DNA of 64,000 nucleotides from Streptomyces sp. MspMP-M5. Lineage in GTDB: Bacteria > Actinomycetota > Actinomycetes > Streptomycetales > Streptomycetaceae. Shown here piece after piece: positions 1 through 10,000 of this stretch. Positions within the stretch are counted from its first letter, which is position 1. The number at the start of each line of letters is the position of its first letter. The translations under genes were made by a program, and so were the position numbers. Location of the stretch: the NCBI RefSeq assembly GCF_000373585.1, contig NZ_KB891883.1, positions 1 through 64,000 on the forward strand, read 5' to 3'. The notes beneath the pieces were generated by a model, which was given only the letters and a program-made list of their open reading frames with translations, was not told where the DNA came from and made no database searches.

Positions 1-32
1 TGCCGCCGTGCCGCCGTGCCGCCGTGCCGCCG
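1..32. repeat. Tandem TGCCGCCG octamer array
   Basis: The first 32 bases are four head-to-tail copies of TGCCGCCG. The array touches the left edge of the window, so its full length cannot be seen. It lies just downstream of the small minus-strand gene that ends at 38. No function is assigned; it may simply be slippage-prone GC-rich sequence. Confidence 0.7.
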
Positions 33-37
33 GCAAG

Positions 38-208
38 TCATCGCACAATCCCCATGAGACGGAGTGGATGATCCGCCGGCATCTCGTACTCGCCCTCGGA
101 CCGCCTGATGACATTGCCGCAGCAGAGCCACCAGACACCGGCAGGCACGTTCCCCGATGGCTGGTTGAGCTGCATCGGCTGCTCACAGGTGGGGCATACG
201 GGAGTCAT
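38..208 (-). CDS. Small zinc-ribbon-like protein (56 aa)
   Basis: This short reading frame starts with ATG at 208 behind a strong GAGGAGGT ribosome binding site and ends with TGA at 38-40. The translation opens MTPVCPTCEQPM, has a second Cys pair (WWLCCGN) near residue 28, and ends DHPLRLMGIVR. The CPTC pair followed by a second pair suggests a single structural zinc site, although the second half (CC) is not a classic CxxC. It lies 35 bp downstream of a larger zinc-ribbon gene on the same strand and is probably cotranscribed with it. Its function is unknown. Evidence for coding is the ribosome binding site, the codon pattern and the paired context. Confidence 0.6.
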   Translation of the reverse strand: MTPVCPTCEQPMQLNQPSGNVPAGVWWLCCGNVIRRSEGEYEMPADHPLRLMGIVR

Positions 209-243
209 CGTTACCTCCTCGGATCGCGGTCATTCACGCTCAT

Positions 244-588
244 TCACGACGGCAGGCGCGTCCTCGGATCGGGTACCGAGGTGCGACGAATGCCCTTCGT
301 CGCGGCCCGTGTCACCTCGCGCAGCTTCCGCAGGCCGCACACCGAGCAGCGCCCCTCGACCACGCCGACGAGCTGCGCCTGTGCGCCGTACCGGAACAGG
401 TCGACCACCGCACCGGCGCAGCCGTCAGTGCCGCACGGCGCGGAACCCACCACCTCGGCGAGCGGGGCATGCGCGACGGCAACACTCCGCTGACACTCCA
501 TGCACGGCAGCGCATGAAGACCACCCGGTGGGGTCACGCAATACGGGACAGCATTGGGACTGCTGCACAGTGGGCAGATCCAGGCCAT
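244..588 (-). CDS. Zinc-ribbon hypothetical protein (114 aa)
   Basis: The start is set at ATG 588 (MAWICPLC) because GGGGAG lies a few bases upstream. A longer frame from 630 lacks such a site. Cysteines are arranged as CPLC near residue 5, a Cys near 17, CMEC near 29, CGTDGC near 52 and CSVCG near 80, which could form two zinc ribbons. There is no signal peptide or membrane segment, so it is probably a cytosolic metal-binding protein. The next gene, 35 bp downstream, encodes another tiny Cys-rich protein, so the two may act together. I do not recognise the family, and the basic, Ser/Arg-rich tail gives no further clue. Confidence 0.6.
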   Translation of the reverse strand: MAWICPLCSSPNAVPYCVTPPGGLHALPCMECQRSVAVAHAPLAEVVGSAPCGTDGCAGAVVDLFRYGAQAQLVGVVEGRCSVCGLRKLREVTRAATKGIRRTSVPDPRTRLPS

Positions 589-791
589 ACCGAACTCCCC
601 TTCCCCTCTAAGGCGCCCGCCGGTGTACAACGAGGAGCCCGCCCCCAGGTCACAGAGGTGCAGGAAGTCGGTCTTCGCGAATGCCAGGAGCTTTCAGAGA
701 ATCGACTCCGAGAGATCGGCGCATGCATTCCAAGGCGCCTCCGCCGTCACCGTCACCTTCGGGGACTTCACCGCTGACGACAGCGCTCCGG

Positions 792-834
792 CATCCCTCA
801 TCCCTCATCCCCGTCATCCCGCTCATCCCCCTCA
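792..834. repeat. Degenerate CTCATCCC repeat
   Basis: Five imperfect copies of an 8-9 base unit (CTCATCCC, some with an extra C or G) run through the 3' end of the rodA-like gene and include its stop codon. It is a simple-sequence tract; no function is inferred. Confidence 0.5.
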
Positions 835-1998
835 AGCGGCAATGGGACGCTGGAGACGAATGGATTGCAGAATGCCGATCGCAATCCAGCCGGCGAACAT
901 GGAGGAGCCGCCGTAACTGACGAAGGGCAGCGGCAGGCCGGTGACCGGCATGATGCCGAGATTCATGCCGATGTTCTCGAACGCCTGGAACGCCAACCAG
1001 GCAACGATCCCCGTCGAGACCACCGTCCCGTACAGATCCGGGCACTCTCGCGCAATGCGCAGCGCTCGCCACAAGACGATCCCGAGAAGGGCGATCAGCG
1101 CCCCGGCACCCACAAAGCCCAGCTCCTCCCCCGCGACGCTGAAGACGAAGTCCGTCTGCTGCTCGGGCACGAACTGTCCGCTGGTCTGCGCCCCGTGGAA
1201 CAGCCCCTGCCCCAGCAGTCCTCCCGATCCGATCGCGATACGGGCCTGACTGGTGTTGTAGCCGACCCCGGACGGGTCCAGGGCGGGATCGGCGAACGCG
1301 GCGAAGCGGTTGACCTGGTACTGGTCCAGCAGGTGCAGCTGCCACACCGCCACCGCACCGATCACGCCGACGGCGAGGAGCCCCGCGATCCAGCGTCGGG
1401 ACGCGCCCGACACGAGCAGCACCCCGAGCACGATCACACCGATACCCATGAACTGCCCGAGATCCGGGGTGAGCAGCACGAGTGCCGCAGGCACACCCGC
1501 CACCGCCAGCGACTGCAGGACGCTGCGGTGGTCGGGGCGCTGGCGGTCGCCGACGTCCACCTTGGTGGCCAGCAGTACGGCCATCGCCAGCACGATGGTG
1601 ACCTTGACGAACTCCGCGGGCTGGATCGACATCCCGCCGATGATGATCCAGCGCCGCGACCCGTTGATCGTGGCGCCGGCCGGGGTCAGCACGAGAAGCA
1701 CCAACACAAGGGTGATGCCATAGAGCACGGGCACCAGGTCCCGCAGTCGGCGCGAGCCGATCCACACCGTGCCCGTCGCCAGAGCGATGCCGATGACGGT
1801 GTTGACGACATGTTGGACCAGGAAGGAGTACTGGTCACCGCCCGTCAGCTGCGTACGCCCGCGCGTGGCGGAGTACACCAGCACCGCGCCGAGCGCGGAC
1901 AGCGCCAGCGCGGCACCCAGCAGCGGCCAGTCCAACCGCCGCAGCATCGAACCAGGCGCTACAAGGGCCCGCCATCCCGTCGGCCGGACCCGCCACAT
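832..1998 (-). CDS. RodA/FtsW/SpoVE (SEDS) family glycosyltransferase
   Basis: SEDS proteins are membrane peptidoglycan polymerases that extend glycan strands from lipid II, normally with a partner class B penicillin-binding protein. This product (388 aa from ATG 1998) begins with a short basic cytosolic tail and then about ten hydrophobic segments, the first at LDWPLLGAALALSALGAVL. Family hallmarks include the GSRRWI-type segment followed by QPAEFVK, the TPDLGQ motif, the GSGGLLGQGLF loop and the C-terminal LPLPFVSYGGSS segment. The start is uncertain: AGGAG lies about 13 bases upstream of ATG 1998, and in-frame TTG 2043 or GTG 2025 are alternatives. No PBP gene is adjacent, so it is more likely an extra RodA-like paralog of a Streptomyces genome than the core division gene. 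Confidence 0.85.
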   Translation of the reverse strand: MWRVRPTGWRALVAPGSMLRRLDWPLLGAALALSALGAVLVYSATRGRTQLTGGDQYSFLVQHVVNTVIGIALATGTVWIGSRRLRDLVPVLYGITLVLVLLVLTPAGATINGSRRWIIIGGMSIQPAEFVKVTIVLAMAVLLATKVDVGDRQRPDHRSVLQSLAVAGVPAALVLLTPDLGQFMGIGVIVLGVLLVSGASRRWIAGLLAVGVIGAVAVWQLHLLDQYQVNRFAAFADPALDPSGVGYNTSQARIAIGSGGLLGQGLFHGAQTSGQFVPEQQTDFVFSVAGEELGFVGAGALIALLGIVLWRALRIARECPDLYGTVVSTGIVAWLAFQAFENIGMNLGIMPVTGLPLPFVSYGGSSMFAGWIAIGILQSIRLQRPIAA

Positions 1999-2578
1999 CC
2001 CTAGGGACTCGCTCCTGACCTTCACGGCCGCCCACCTGGCCAAGGCAAGGAGACACGAGCACCACGCCTCGGGAGAGGACCTGATACAGATACCGCCCCG
2101 GCAGGCGTCCGGACGGCAACCCGCCCGGCGTTCCCACCACCCGAAGCCACAACCAGCGCGAGACGTTCTCGCACGATTTCCCTCCCAGGTATCCCACTCG
2201 CGGTCACTTTGTCCGCGCTCTGCGCGGCTAGCCGGGGATCCGGACTGGGCGGGACGCTACCATCCGCCAGTTGCGCAATCATTGAACTATGACAGTGTTA
2301 CCCGGGCGAAGTACATCCGGCGCACGACTCGGTCAACACCCGCCCAACTCGGCCCCAAAAACCCCTAATGGCCGCCTTTTCCTACGGTGAAGCCCTAGAG
2401 ACGGAGACCACCGACCCGGACGCGACAGTCAAAATTGTGTCAAGCGCTGGCCCCTTTCCCAAGGGATGTGGAGCGTCGTCGAGTTGTTTCGACCGGTGGC
2501 CACCCACGGACACCAAGCCCCCAGGGCGCGGCCGGCGGCGGGCCGTGAAGGACTGCGCACGGGTGCGAGACTGCCGCC
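1999..2578. other. Intergenic region between divergent genes
   Basis: These 580 bases separate the leftward SEDS gene from the rightward P-loop gene and must hold both promoters. Reading frames here on both strands have no convincing ribosome binding site or recognisable product. The stretch around 2240-2400 is less GC-rich than its surroundings, as expected for promoter DNA, but I cannot pick -35/-10 elements with confidence. Confidence 0.5.
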
Positions 2579-3262
2579 ATGACTACGCATCTCATCTCCG
2601 TGATCGGTAGTAGCCCAGGGGTCGGAAAGTCCACCCTGTGCCGTGCGGTGGCCGAGTGGCTTGCCGGCCTCGGCGCATCGGTCGACCACTTCGAGGAGGC
2701 CGACATTCTCACCCGGTCGGCCTTCGGGCCCGTGGCTGAAGAATTCGCCGGTGGGGCTGCCACTGTCCGGCCTGCGACCTTAGTTGAGTGCACTCGCACC
2801 TACGTCGCGGAGTCGCTCGCGGCGGGCACGGACTACCTGGTGACGGATGCCCTTCTGCCCTTCATTCCGTCCCTCGTGGCCTGGGGGCACGACGAGGGCA
2901 CTCTCGTGCACGTGATGAAAGAGCTGTCCCGGGCCGTGGAGCCGGCCCACGTCACCGTGGTGTATGTCCACGACGATCCGGAGACAGCGCTGCGACGCGC
3001 CATCGAGCGAGAAGGCGATGCCTGGGAAGACTGGTACGTGCGGAAACTTGCCGGCTCTCCGGGCACTCGGGCCGTTCACGACCTCTCGTCGGCGGCCGCT
3101 CATCTCCGCTTCGAAGCCGCCCTGACCCGTCGCCTCCTCGCGCAGACCCCGTGGCACGTTCTGAACGTGGATGTAGGAACACTCAACGCCCAGGCGGCAT
3201 ACGCCCATACCCAACGCCACCTGATGGACGTGCTGGAGTTGCCGGGCCGGCCCTCCACGTAG
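2579..3262 (+). CDS. P-loop NTPase, kinase-like
   Basis: This 227-aa protein has a Walker A motif GSSPGVGKST at residues 10-19, followed by an acidic FEEAD stretch. A hydrophobic strand ending in TDALLPF and another (VTVVYVHDDPE) recall nucleotide or aminoglycoside kinase folds, where a small molecule is phosphorylated or a target is switched. The segment ALRRAIEREGDAWEDWYVRKL may be a lid region. I cannot name the substrate. The gene has an in-frame TTA leucine codon at 2780-2782 (residue 68), so its translation probably depends on the bldA tRNA in Streptomyces and is tied to late growth. A strong convergent terminator follows at 3388-3426. No neighbour points to a pathway. Confidence 0.7.
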   Translation: MTTHLISVIGSSPGVGKSTLCRAVAEWLAGLGASVDHFEEADILTRSAFGPVAEEFAGGAATVRPATLVECTRTYVAESLAAGTDYLVTDALLPFIPSLVAWGHDEGTLVHVMKELSRAVEPAHVTVVYVHDDPETALRRAIEREGDAWEDWYVRKLAGSPGTRAVHDLSSAAAHLRFEAALTRRLLAQTPWHVLNVDVGTLNAQAAYAHTQRHLMDVLELPGRPST

Positions 3263-3387
3263 CAGTCGCCAGCCGACGGGCGACCTCACCACGGTGCACG
3301 GTGCCGCCGGCCGACTTCGGAGCGCCGGCCAACTGCGGGCCCGAAAGCGCGACTTGCTTTGATACGGCAGCGAACGTCGACAGCGCG

Positions 3388-3426
3388 AGCCCCGGTGCCC
3401 AAGGCAGCGGCTTGGGCACCGGGGCT
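3388..3426. terminator. Bidirectional hairpin terminator
   Basis: A perfect 16-bp inverted repeat, AGCCCCGGTGCCCAAG (3388-3403) and its complement (3411-3426), is separated by a 7-base loop. It sits between convergent genes ending at 3262 and 3445, so it can serve both. No U-tract is evident, as is common in Streptomyces. Confidence 0.85.
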
Positions 3427-3444
3427 GTGGCTGTCCGTTGGCTG

Positions 3445-3792
3445 TTACTTCTCGAAGGCGCCGTTGTTGCAGCCCATGCTGGAGCCCAGCTTGGTCTGCT
3501 GCGCACCCGAGGAGCCCTCGCCGTTGAGAGCGTTACCCAGCGCACCGTCGAGGGCGCCGACCGCTCCGAGGATGTCGATGTTCAGGTCGTGCGACCGGCA
3601 CTGGGTGCCCTGGGAGACGTTGAAGAGTCCTTCCTTCCCGCCTCCCTTTCCGCCGTCCTCCTTCTCACTGGAGAAGGAGTTCGTCCCGCCCTGGTTCCCG
3701 CCATAGGCGCTTGCGGTGCCGGTGCCGGTGCCGAGGAGGCCAACGCTGCCCAGTACGGCGATCACAACGGCGGCCTTACGAAGCTTGCGCAT
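3445..3792 (-). CDS. Small secreted protein
   Basis: This 115-aa product starts at ATG 3792 behind GGAG. Residues 1-29 form a Sec signal peptide: basic MRKLRK, a hydrophobic core, then TASA before cleavage. The mature part is rich in Gly, Asn, Ser and Lys, with a lysine/glycine stretch, a central ILGAVGALDGALGNAL segment that could be amphipathic, and two cysteines (GTQC and SMGC) that could form one disulfide. The composition recalls small Streptomyces surface proteins such as rodlins and chaplins, but it has no chaplin repeat and I would not assign it to either. It is monocistronic with its own terminator. Confidence 0.75.
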   Translation of the reverse strand: MRKLRKAAVVIAVLGSVGLLGTGTGTASAYGGNQGGTNSFSSEKEDGGKGGGKEGLFNVSQGTQCRSHDLNIDILGAVGALDGALGNALNGEGSSGAQQTKLGSSMGCNNGAFEK

Positions 3793-4385
3793 TTCATCTC
3801 CGGTAGATCGGACGGAAGCGATCAGAAGTTGATCGACTTCGTACGGCTACGAAAACTAATGCGGAAGATGTCGTAACTCCTCAGTGACACGCTGGTTTTC
3901 ACGACTGCCGCGACCTGAATGTGCCTCGCTTATCGGATAACTCGCACTCTCGGCGGCTTCAAAGTACCGGCCGCAGTAAATGGATCAGCTCAACAGATTG
4001 CTGTCCGCCAAGAGTGTTCTCCTCATATGGCATCCTCATGACGGCTGACGTGTGCTGCCGCCGTGCCTCTGAGAGAGGCCCTTGAAGGGACAACCGGGCG
4101 TATTACCGCCTCGGACTCGTCCCAAACGGCATAAGGACGAGTACTGTTCAAAAGCGGCGTGATAAGCGCCCAAGGGGTGGAGCGCGAGGACTCCGTCGTA
4201 CTCGGCCGGGGCCTTCTGAATGTGGTCGGCTGTTGTGAGCGAGTAGCACGATGCGGACGCTGGGATCGTCGAGACGGGACCCGGTCCCGTCCTGGTGCTG
4301 CTCAAGCGTCTCGATGGGACTCGGATCATCAACCTGTCGCGCCTTCTTACCGTCCGTCCTGCTTGTGTGCGACGGGGCGCAAGGC
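3793..4385. other. Intergenic region upstream of secreted protein gene
   Basis: These 593 bases contain no convincing gene. A minus-strand frame covering most of it has no ribosome binding site and ordinary GC at third positions. Lower-GC sequence around 3830-4030 probably carries the promoter of the secreted protein gene. The glycan operon also ends into this region; I see no strong terminator hairpin. Confidence 0.45.
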
Positions 4386-7049
4386 TCATGTAAGGCGTTC
4401 GGTGTCAGGGGCAGGTCCTCGCCTCGGTGGGGTTTCTTCGTCGGGCATGGTGTCAGGCGGCGCAGAGGCTGTCTGGTATGTCTTGAGTTGGGCGGTGGCG
4501 GCCTTGTCCCAGTCCAAGTGGCGTACGTGGTAGGGCCCGTTGGCGCCCAGGGAGGCGCAGCGGGTCGGGTCGTTCGCCAGGGCGGTCAGGGCGGTTGCGT
4601 AGGCGTCGACGTCGGCGGGTGGGACGCGGACGCCGACGTCGTCGGTGACCAGGTCGCGCAGGTGAGGGATGTCGAAGGCGAGCACCGGTGTGCCGGTCGC
4701 CAGGGATTCGGCGGCAACCATGCCGAAGGTTTCGTAGCGGCTGGGCATGCAGAGCAGGCGGGCGGAGGCGATGAGGTCGAAACGGTCCGTGCCGTTGATC
4801 CGGCCGAGCCAGTGGACGCGGGCCGCTATGCCCAGTTCGTCGGCGAGGGTGCGGGCACGGTGGGCGTGCGGGCCGTCGCCGGCGATGTAGAGGTCGCCCG
4901 CGACGGCGGGGGCGGCCTTGGCGTAGGCGTGCAACAGGAGATCCAAACCCTTCGAAGCCATCTCCAGTCGGCCGAGGAAGAGCAGGTGGTCGCCGCGCGG
5001 AACGGTGCGGCGGGTGAAGGCTGCCGGATCGAGGCCGTTGGGGATGACCGTGACGGTCGCGGTGGTGTTGCGGTGGCGCAGTTCCGCGCCCAGGCTGTCG
5101 CTGACCGCGATGAGCGAGCTGTGCGAGGCGATACCGAGCCGTTCGACGGTGTCGAAGGGCAGTCCGTACTCGCGGGCCTTGGCCTCCGCGGCCAGCGCCT
5201 GCACCACGCCGACGACTGGTCGGCGGGTGAGGTACGGGATGCAGACCGACGAGAACGGGACGCCGAACTCCTCTACGACGAGGTCCGGATCGTATCGGCG
5301 GGTCAGGCGGCCCAGTGTCGTGACGACCGTTGCGTAGTAGGCGAGTTGGGGCACGAAACGGCGGTGGACGAGCGGGCCGAGGCGGGTGGGCACGGGCAGA
5401 TAGCGGACTCCGTCGCGCACCGTTGCGGAGCAGTCTGGCCAGGGTGCGCAGATGACGGTGATCTCGATCCCGCGCGCCGCCAGTCGCCGGTTGACCTCGT
5501 GTGTGCGCAGTGCGCCGCCGCCGGCGCCTGGCTGCTGGGGGTCCTCGAAGCCCAGGTGGAGTACGCGGTAGGGGCCCGGGCGACGCCGGCGCGGCCGAAC
5601 GGCGTATGCGGCGCCGCTCACGGTGGCCAGTGCGGCTGCGGTCCACAGTGCGGGGTGCGGGCGGAGCGCCAGCAACACGGTGGTGACGGCGGCGCCCGCG
5701 GTGAGTGGGGCGAGAGCCCCGGCGAGTGGGCCCAGCCCGAGGATCCGGCGGCGTGCGAGCGTGGTGGTGATGACCGCGACGGCGCCGGTGATGCCTGCCG
5801 AAGCCCAGGCCAATGCCTGGAGGTTGGCGGCAAGGGCGGCGTAGAGGACGCCGCCGGTCAGCCCGGCGACGGCCAGCGTGCTGGTGACGGTACGCGCCGG
5901 GCCCCATGCCTGGAAGACGGTGGTCATCAGCACCGTGGTGGCACTGGCGAATCCGGCGAGGGCGAGCGGCGGCAGCAGCGCGGCCGAGGAGGCGTAGTGC
6001 TGGGGCAGGACGAGGGCGAGCACTGGTCCGGGGCAGGTGGCAACGGTTGCGGTTACTGCGACTCCGCCGATCCAGTGCAGCCGGACGGTGTCCCGGAAGC
6101 CCGTACCGCTGTGGCGGGACTTGGCGCGTACCTCGGTTGCGGCCAGGCGGGGAAAGACGACCGTGGCGAGGGCGGTGGAGAGGAAGAGCGGTACCCGGGC
6201 GAGGACGAGCAGGGCCTGGTAGGGCGCCAGTTCGGCGGAGCCGCCCCGCACCGCCGCGGCGACCACCACATCGAGGGTGAAGAGGAGACAGGCCAGGACC
6301 TGGATGCCGCCGATGGCCAGCGCGCGGCGCCACAGACCGTCGTCGTAGGTCGACCGGGTTCCGCACCGCCGGGTGTCCCGTCGCCGTCCCGCCCTTTCCT
6401 GCCTCGCTACGACGGTGAGCCCGGCGGCCGAGGTGGCTGCCGCGCCGACGGCGAACGCGCCGACGGCGCCGGCGCTGCCCCAGCCGGCGAGCACCCCGGC
6501 GAGGGTCGCAGCGATCCGAACGGCCATTTCGGCCACGCGCAGCAGGGCGAGCCCGACGAAGCGGCGGCTTCCTTGGAGGTGTCCGGCGCCGACTGAGTTG
6601 AGCCACACCGTCACACATGCCGCCGTGAGGCCGGCCAGCGGCCCCAGGCCGGCGTAGGAGGCGACCGCACCGCAGGCCCCAGCGGCGCACAGCAGGGACA
6701 GTCCGAGCGCCAGCCACAGGCAGGAGCGCAGCGCCAGCCGACGCCGTGCGCTGCCTGGCGCGGTGGTCGCCACCTCGCGGGCGAGTACCCAGGGCACGGT
6801 GGCGCCGGCGAGCGTCCCGACGCTGAGCAGGACCGAGGAGACCGAGGAGTAGACCGTGAACTCGGCTGGGGGCAGGAGGCGGACGAGGAAGAGCGAGAGG
6901 CCGTAGTTACTCACCCCCACCAGCACGGCGGAGAGGGTGAGCAGGGCGGCACCGCGGACCGCGGTGCCGCCAGGCGGGGGTGGCGAAGCCGCGGGGGTCG
7001 GTCCCGGGGCAGGAGGCGCGGGCGACAGGCGGGAGGGAGGTACGGTCAC
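4386..7049 (-). CDS. Wzx-like flippase fused to GT4 glycosyltransferase
   Basis: This 887-aa protein has two parts. Residues about 30-485 form a polytopic membrane domain of roughly 12-14 helices typical of polysaccharide flippases (MATE/MVF-like), which move lipid-linked sugars across the membrane. Residues about 495-860 form a GT-B fold, GT4-type retaining glycosyltransferase: the N-half opens YRVLHLGFEDP with GGG-ALRTHEV, then VIPNGLD, a FLGRL strand, and the donor-binding RYETFGMVAAESLATGTPVLAF segment with the conserved Glu residues. The C-terminal tail is Pro/Arg-rich. The ATG at 7049 overlaps the upstream stop by 4 bases (ATGA), indicating translational coupling with the preceding fusion protein. 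I infer that sugar addition and export of a lipid-linked glycan are physically joined. Such fusions are uncommon, but a frameshift artefact is unlikely because the frame is continuous. Confidence 0.85.
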   Translation of the reverse strand: MTVPPSRLSPAPPAPGPTPAASPPPPGGTAVRGAALLTLSAVLVGVSNYGLSLFLVRLLPPAEFTVYSSVSSVLLSVGTLAGATVPWVLAREVATTAPGSARRRLALRSCLWLALGLSLLCAAGACGAVASYAGLGPLAGLTAACVTVWLNSVGAGHLQGSRRFVGLALLRVAEMAVRIAATLAGVLAGWGSAGAVGAFAVGAAATSAAGLTVVARQERAGRRRDTRRCGTRSTYDDGLWRRALAIGGIQVLACLLFTLDVVVAAAVRGGSAELAPYQALLVLARVPLFLSTALATVVFPRLAATEVRAKSRHSGTGFRDTVRLHWIGGVAVTATVATCPGPVLALVLPQHYASSAALLPPLALAGFASATTVLMTTVFQAWGPARTVTSTLAVAGLTGGVLYAALAANLQALAWASAGITGAVAVITTTLARRRILGLGPLAGALAPLTAGAAVTTVLLALRPHPALWTAAALATVSGAAYAVRPRRRRPGPYRVLHLGFEDPQQPGAGGGALRTHEVNRRLAARGIEITVICAPWPDCSATVRDGVRYLPVPTRLGPLVHRRFVPQLAYYATVVTTLGRLTRRYDPDLVVEEFGVPFSSVCIPYLTRRPVVGVVQALAAEAKAREYGLPFDTVERLGIASHSSLIAVSDSLGAELRHRNTTATVTVIPNGLDPAAFTRRTVPRGDHLLFLGRLEMASKGLDLLLHAYAKAAPAVAGDLYIAGDGPHAHRARTLADELGIAARVHWLGRINGTDRFDLIASARLLCMPSRYETFGMVAAESLATGTPVLAFDIPHLRDLVTDDVGVRVPPADVDAYATALTALANDPTRCASLGANGPYHVRHLDWDKAATAQLKTYQTASAPPDTMPDEETPPRRGPAPDTERLT

Positions 7050-10000
7050 CGTTCGGCCCCCGTCCCGGTCCCGTTCCCATGGTCGAGTCCAGGCCCGCCC
7101 CCACGTCCGGTCCCGCTCCCGCGTCTGGCCTCGGCGACCAGTCGGCCTACGTCGTAAACGCGCAACTCGCCGGCCGTCCGCCCCGGTTCGCGGTGGAGGA
7201 GCCGGGCGTGCCGCTCCAACTGGCCGGCCAACCGTCGTCCCAGCCGCCCGTATCCCTGGGTCTGTAATTCGGTGGAGAGCACAACGTAGTCGGCGTGTAC
7301 GCGTACCAGGTCAGCAGGTGTCTGCCAGGCGTCCAGGCGGGTGCCTGGCAACAGGAAATCGGCGGTCTCCTCCTGTGCCGCGAGGACGCTGTCGCGCGGA
7401 AGGTGCGTACGGACCCAGGCCAAGGTGCGTCGAAAGGCGTCGTCGTGTCTGGTGTGGACGCGTACCCAGACGAGGGCGTCGACGGTGAGCGCGACGGCGG
7501 CGAGCGCGGTGAGGGCCCTGGCAGGCGTGCTGCGTCGGCGGCGAGGGGACAGTCGGGAAGCGAAGGGACGCCTGGGGCGGGCGAGGTCGGCGGCGAGGGC
7601 GAGCGTGGCGGTGCTGGTGACGACCAGCGGGTAGAACATCTGCTCTTCCAGGGTGCCGACGGCTATGGCGTACGCCAGATGCAGCAGGGTGCATACGGCC
7701 CAGGCGAGCAGCGGTGTCCGTCCTGGCGGGCCGGCGAGGCGCAGGGGCCGCCGGAGCCTCAGCCACAGCAGCCATGCGGTGGCTGCCGTCCCGAGGGCGA
7801 TCAGCGTGTAGGGGACGGCGAACTGGCCGAGTTGGGCGATGAGCCGTGCGGTGAAGCTCACCGAGCCGTCGTTGCTGTTGAAGCCGCTGATCTGTTTGAG
7901 GCCGAGGGCGCGGGCGATGCCGTCGGTCTTCTGTGCCCACCATGCGGGCCAGGCCCCGACGGCCACTGTCGAGACGAGGTAGACGGCGTAGCCGGCGAGG
8001 GTGACGACGGCCGCGGTCAGTCGCATGCTCCGGGCCGAACGGTGTCCGATCCACACCAGCACCGTCACGGGTACGAATGTCTCCAGGGCGTAGGGCTCTT
8101 TGGAGGTGACTGCGGTTGCGAACAGCAGCCCTGCGACCGCGCCGGTGGCGATACGGCCCCGGAAGGTGGCCGGTCTGCGGGCGAGGGCCAGCCAGCCGAG
8201 CGCGGCGGCGGCGACGGCCGGCGCCTCCAGGAGCACCCGGCTGTCGAAGCGGTTGAGGAACGGGTCCAGCGCCAGGAACAGTCCGGCGGCCAGTGCGATC
8301 GGCCACCGGACGGCGCGGCGCAGCAGCATGGTCACCGCGACCACGGCCAGCGATCCGACGATCGCGAGCACCGATCGGAGCTGGAGTACCAGGTGCAGCA
8401 GGTCGGCGGAGCCCAGTCCGGTGATCCGCATGACGGCTGCCAGCAACGCGAAGACGGCGGGTGGGTGCAGGGCGAAGAACTTCCCGTCGAATGTCGGGCC
8501 GTGGCCGTCGGCGAGGTTGTGGCTGATGACGGTGTAGTAGACCTCGTCGACGAAGACGTCGTAGGAACGCTGGATGAAGGTCAGCCGCAGTGCCAGCGCG
8601 AGGACGAAGAGGGCACAGAGGGTGAAGGGGGCGAAGAGAGAGAAAGGAGGCCAGGCAGGGGCGGTTCGAGGAGCCGTCCGCGCGGGGGGCTGATCCGTGG
8701 CTCGGGGGTGCTGAGGTTGTGGCCGGTGGGGCGGCGGGTGGGCGGGCCATCCGAGGATGTCGCCGTGCCTGGCGAGGCGTATCGAGATGCGAGGGTCGTG
8801 CGGATCCAGTCCGATGCGCCGCAGGATGCGTTCGGCGTCCCGCTCGTCCGCACCGAGCAGGAGCAGGCCGGGGTCGGGGCTGGTGGTGTCCACCAGGTCG
8901 GTGGTGCGCAGCGCACCGAGTTCCGCGCGCCGGAGCAGTGCGGCGGGTGCGCTGACCAGTGTGCAGGTGTCGGTGACGGTGCGGCGGTCGGTTCGGGGGC
9001 CGCGGCGCAGCCGGTGTTCCTCGGCGGTCAGCGCGGCGAGGAGGTGGCCGACGGTGGCGGTCCAGGTGAATCGGGCCGCCCAGGCTCGGCAGTCCGCATC
9101 CCAACGAGCGGCCTCGGACGGGGATTCGACGGCCTGCAGTGCCTTGGCGAGACCGGCCGCGAGGTCCGCTTCGGGTTCGAGGAGCCAGCCGGTGACGCCG
9201 TGCCGGATCGTGTCGCGCAGTCCCGGAACGTCGAAGGCCACGGCGGGTATGCCGGTCGCCGCGGCCTCCATCACGGACAGGCCCCATCCCTCGGCGCATG
9301 AGGCGGAGGCGGTGATCCATGCGGACTCGACCAGCGCGTCCCGATCCTCCGTCGGCACCCGGCCGTGCAGGACGACCGTCTTGTCGAGGCCGAGTTCGTC
9401 GACGAGGGCGCGCAGCCCGTCGTATGCGTCGCCGTCGCCGACGATGTGCAGTTCGGTGTCCGGTACGTCGCGGCGCAGCGCGAACATGGCCCGGACCAGG
9501 CGGTCGACGCACTTCTGCCGGACGAGTCGGCCGACGCACACGATGCGTGGTGCGGCGGCGCGCTGCCGAGGCGGCGACGGTGCGCCGGCCGAAACCGTCC
9601 CGGGGGAACCAGGTGTTGGGGCCAGGCCCGCCGGTGCGAAGTGCACCGGTCCGCGTAGTGCAAGACGCCCGCGGATCTCGGTACGGGTGGAGGGCGAGAC
9701 CGCGCAGATGGCCCGACGGCCGTACACCAGAGCGCTGCCCCGGTTCTCCAGCCAGCGTCCGAGGGCTGCCAGGGGCGGGGGGAACCACAGGGCGAACTGG
9801 CCCTGGTGAACGTGGTGGATGAGGAGCACCACGGGCGTGCGGCGCGGGAGGACCAGTGGGGTGAAGAAGGGGATGCCGTTCTGGGAGTCGATCACGCCGT
9901 CCACCGAGCGGCGGTGCCGCAGCAGCCACAGGAGCACGAAGAGGTAGACGGTGAACCGGCTGCCGCCGCGTACCACGGTGCCGTAGTCGGTGCGCTCACG

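Noticed and set aside
3445..3792. Chaplin or rodlin gene
   Set aside because: The small secreted protein has similar size and signal peptide, but the chaplin repeat and rodlin motifs are not present.
4036..4389. 117-aa minus-strand frame after the glycan operon
   Set aside because: There is no ribosome binding site, the composition is odd, and it overlaps the end of the flippase-GT4 gene; probably chance.
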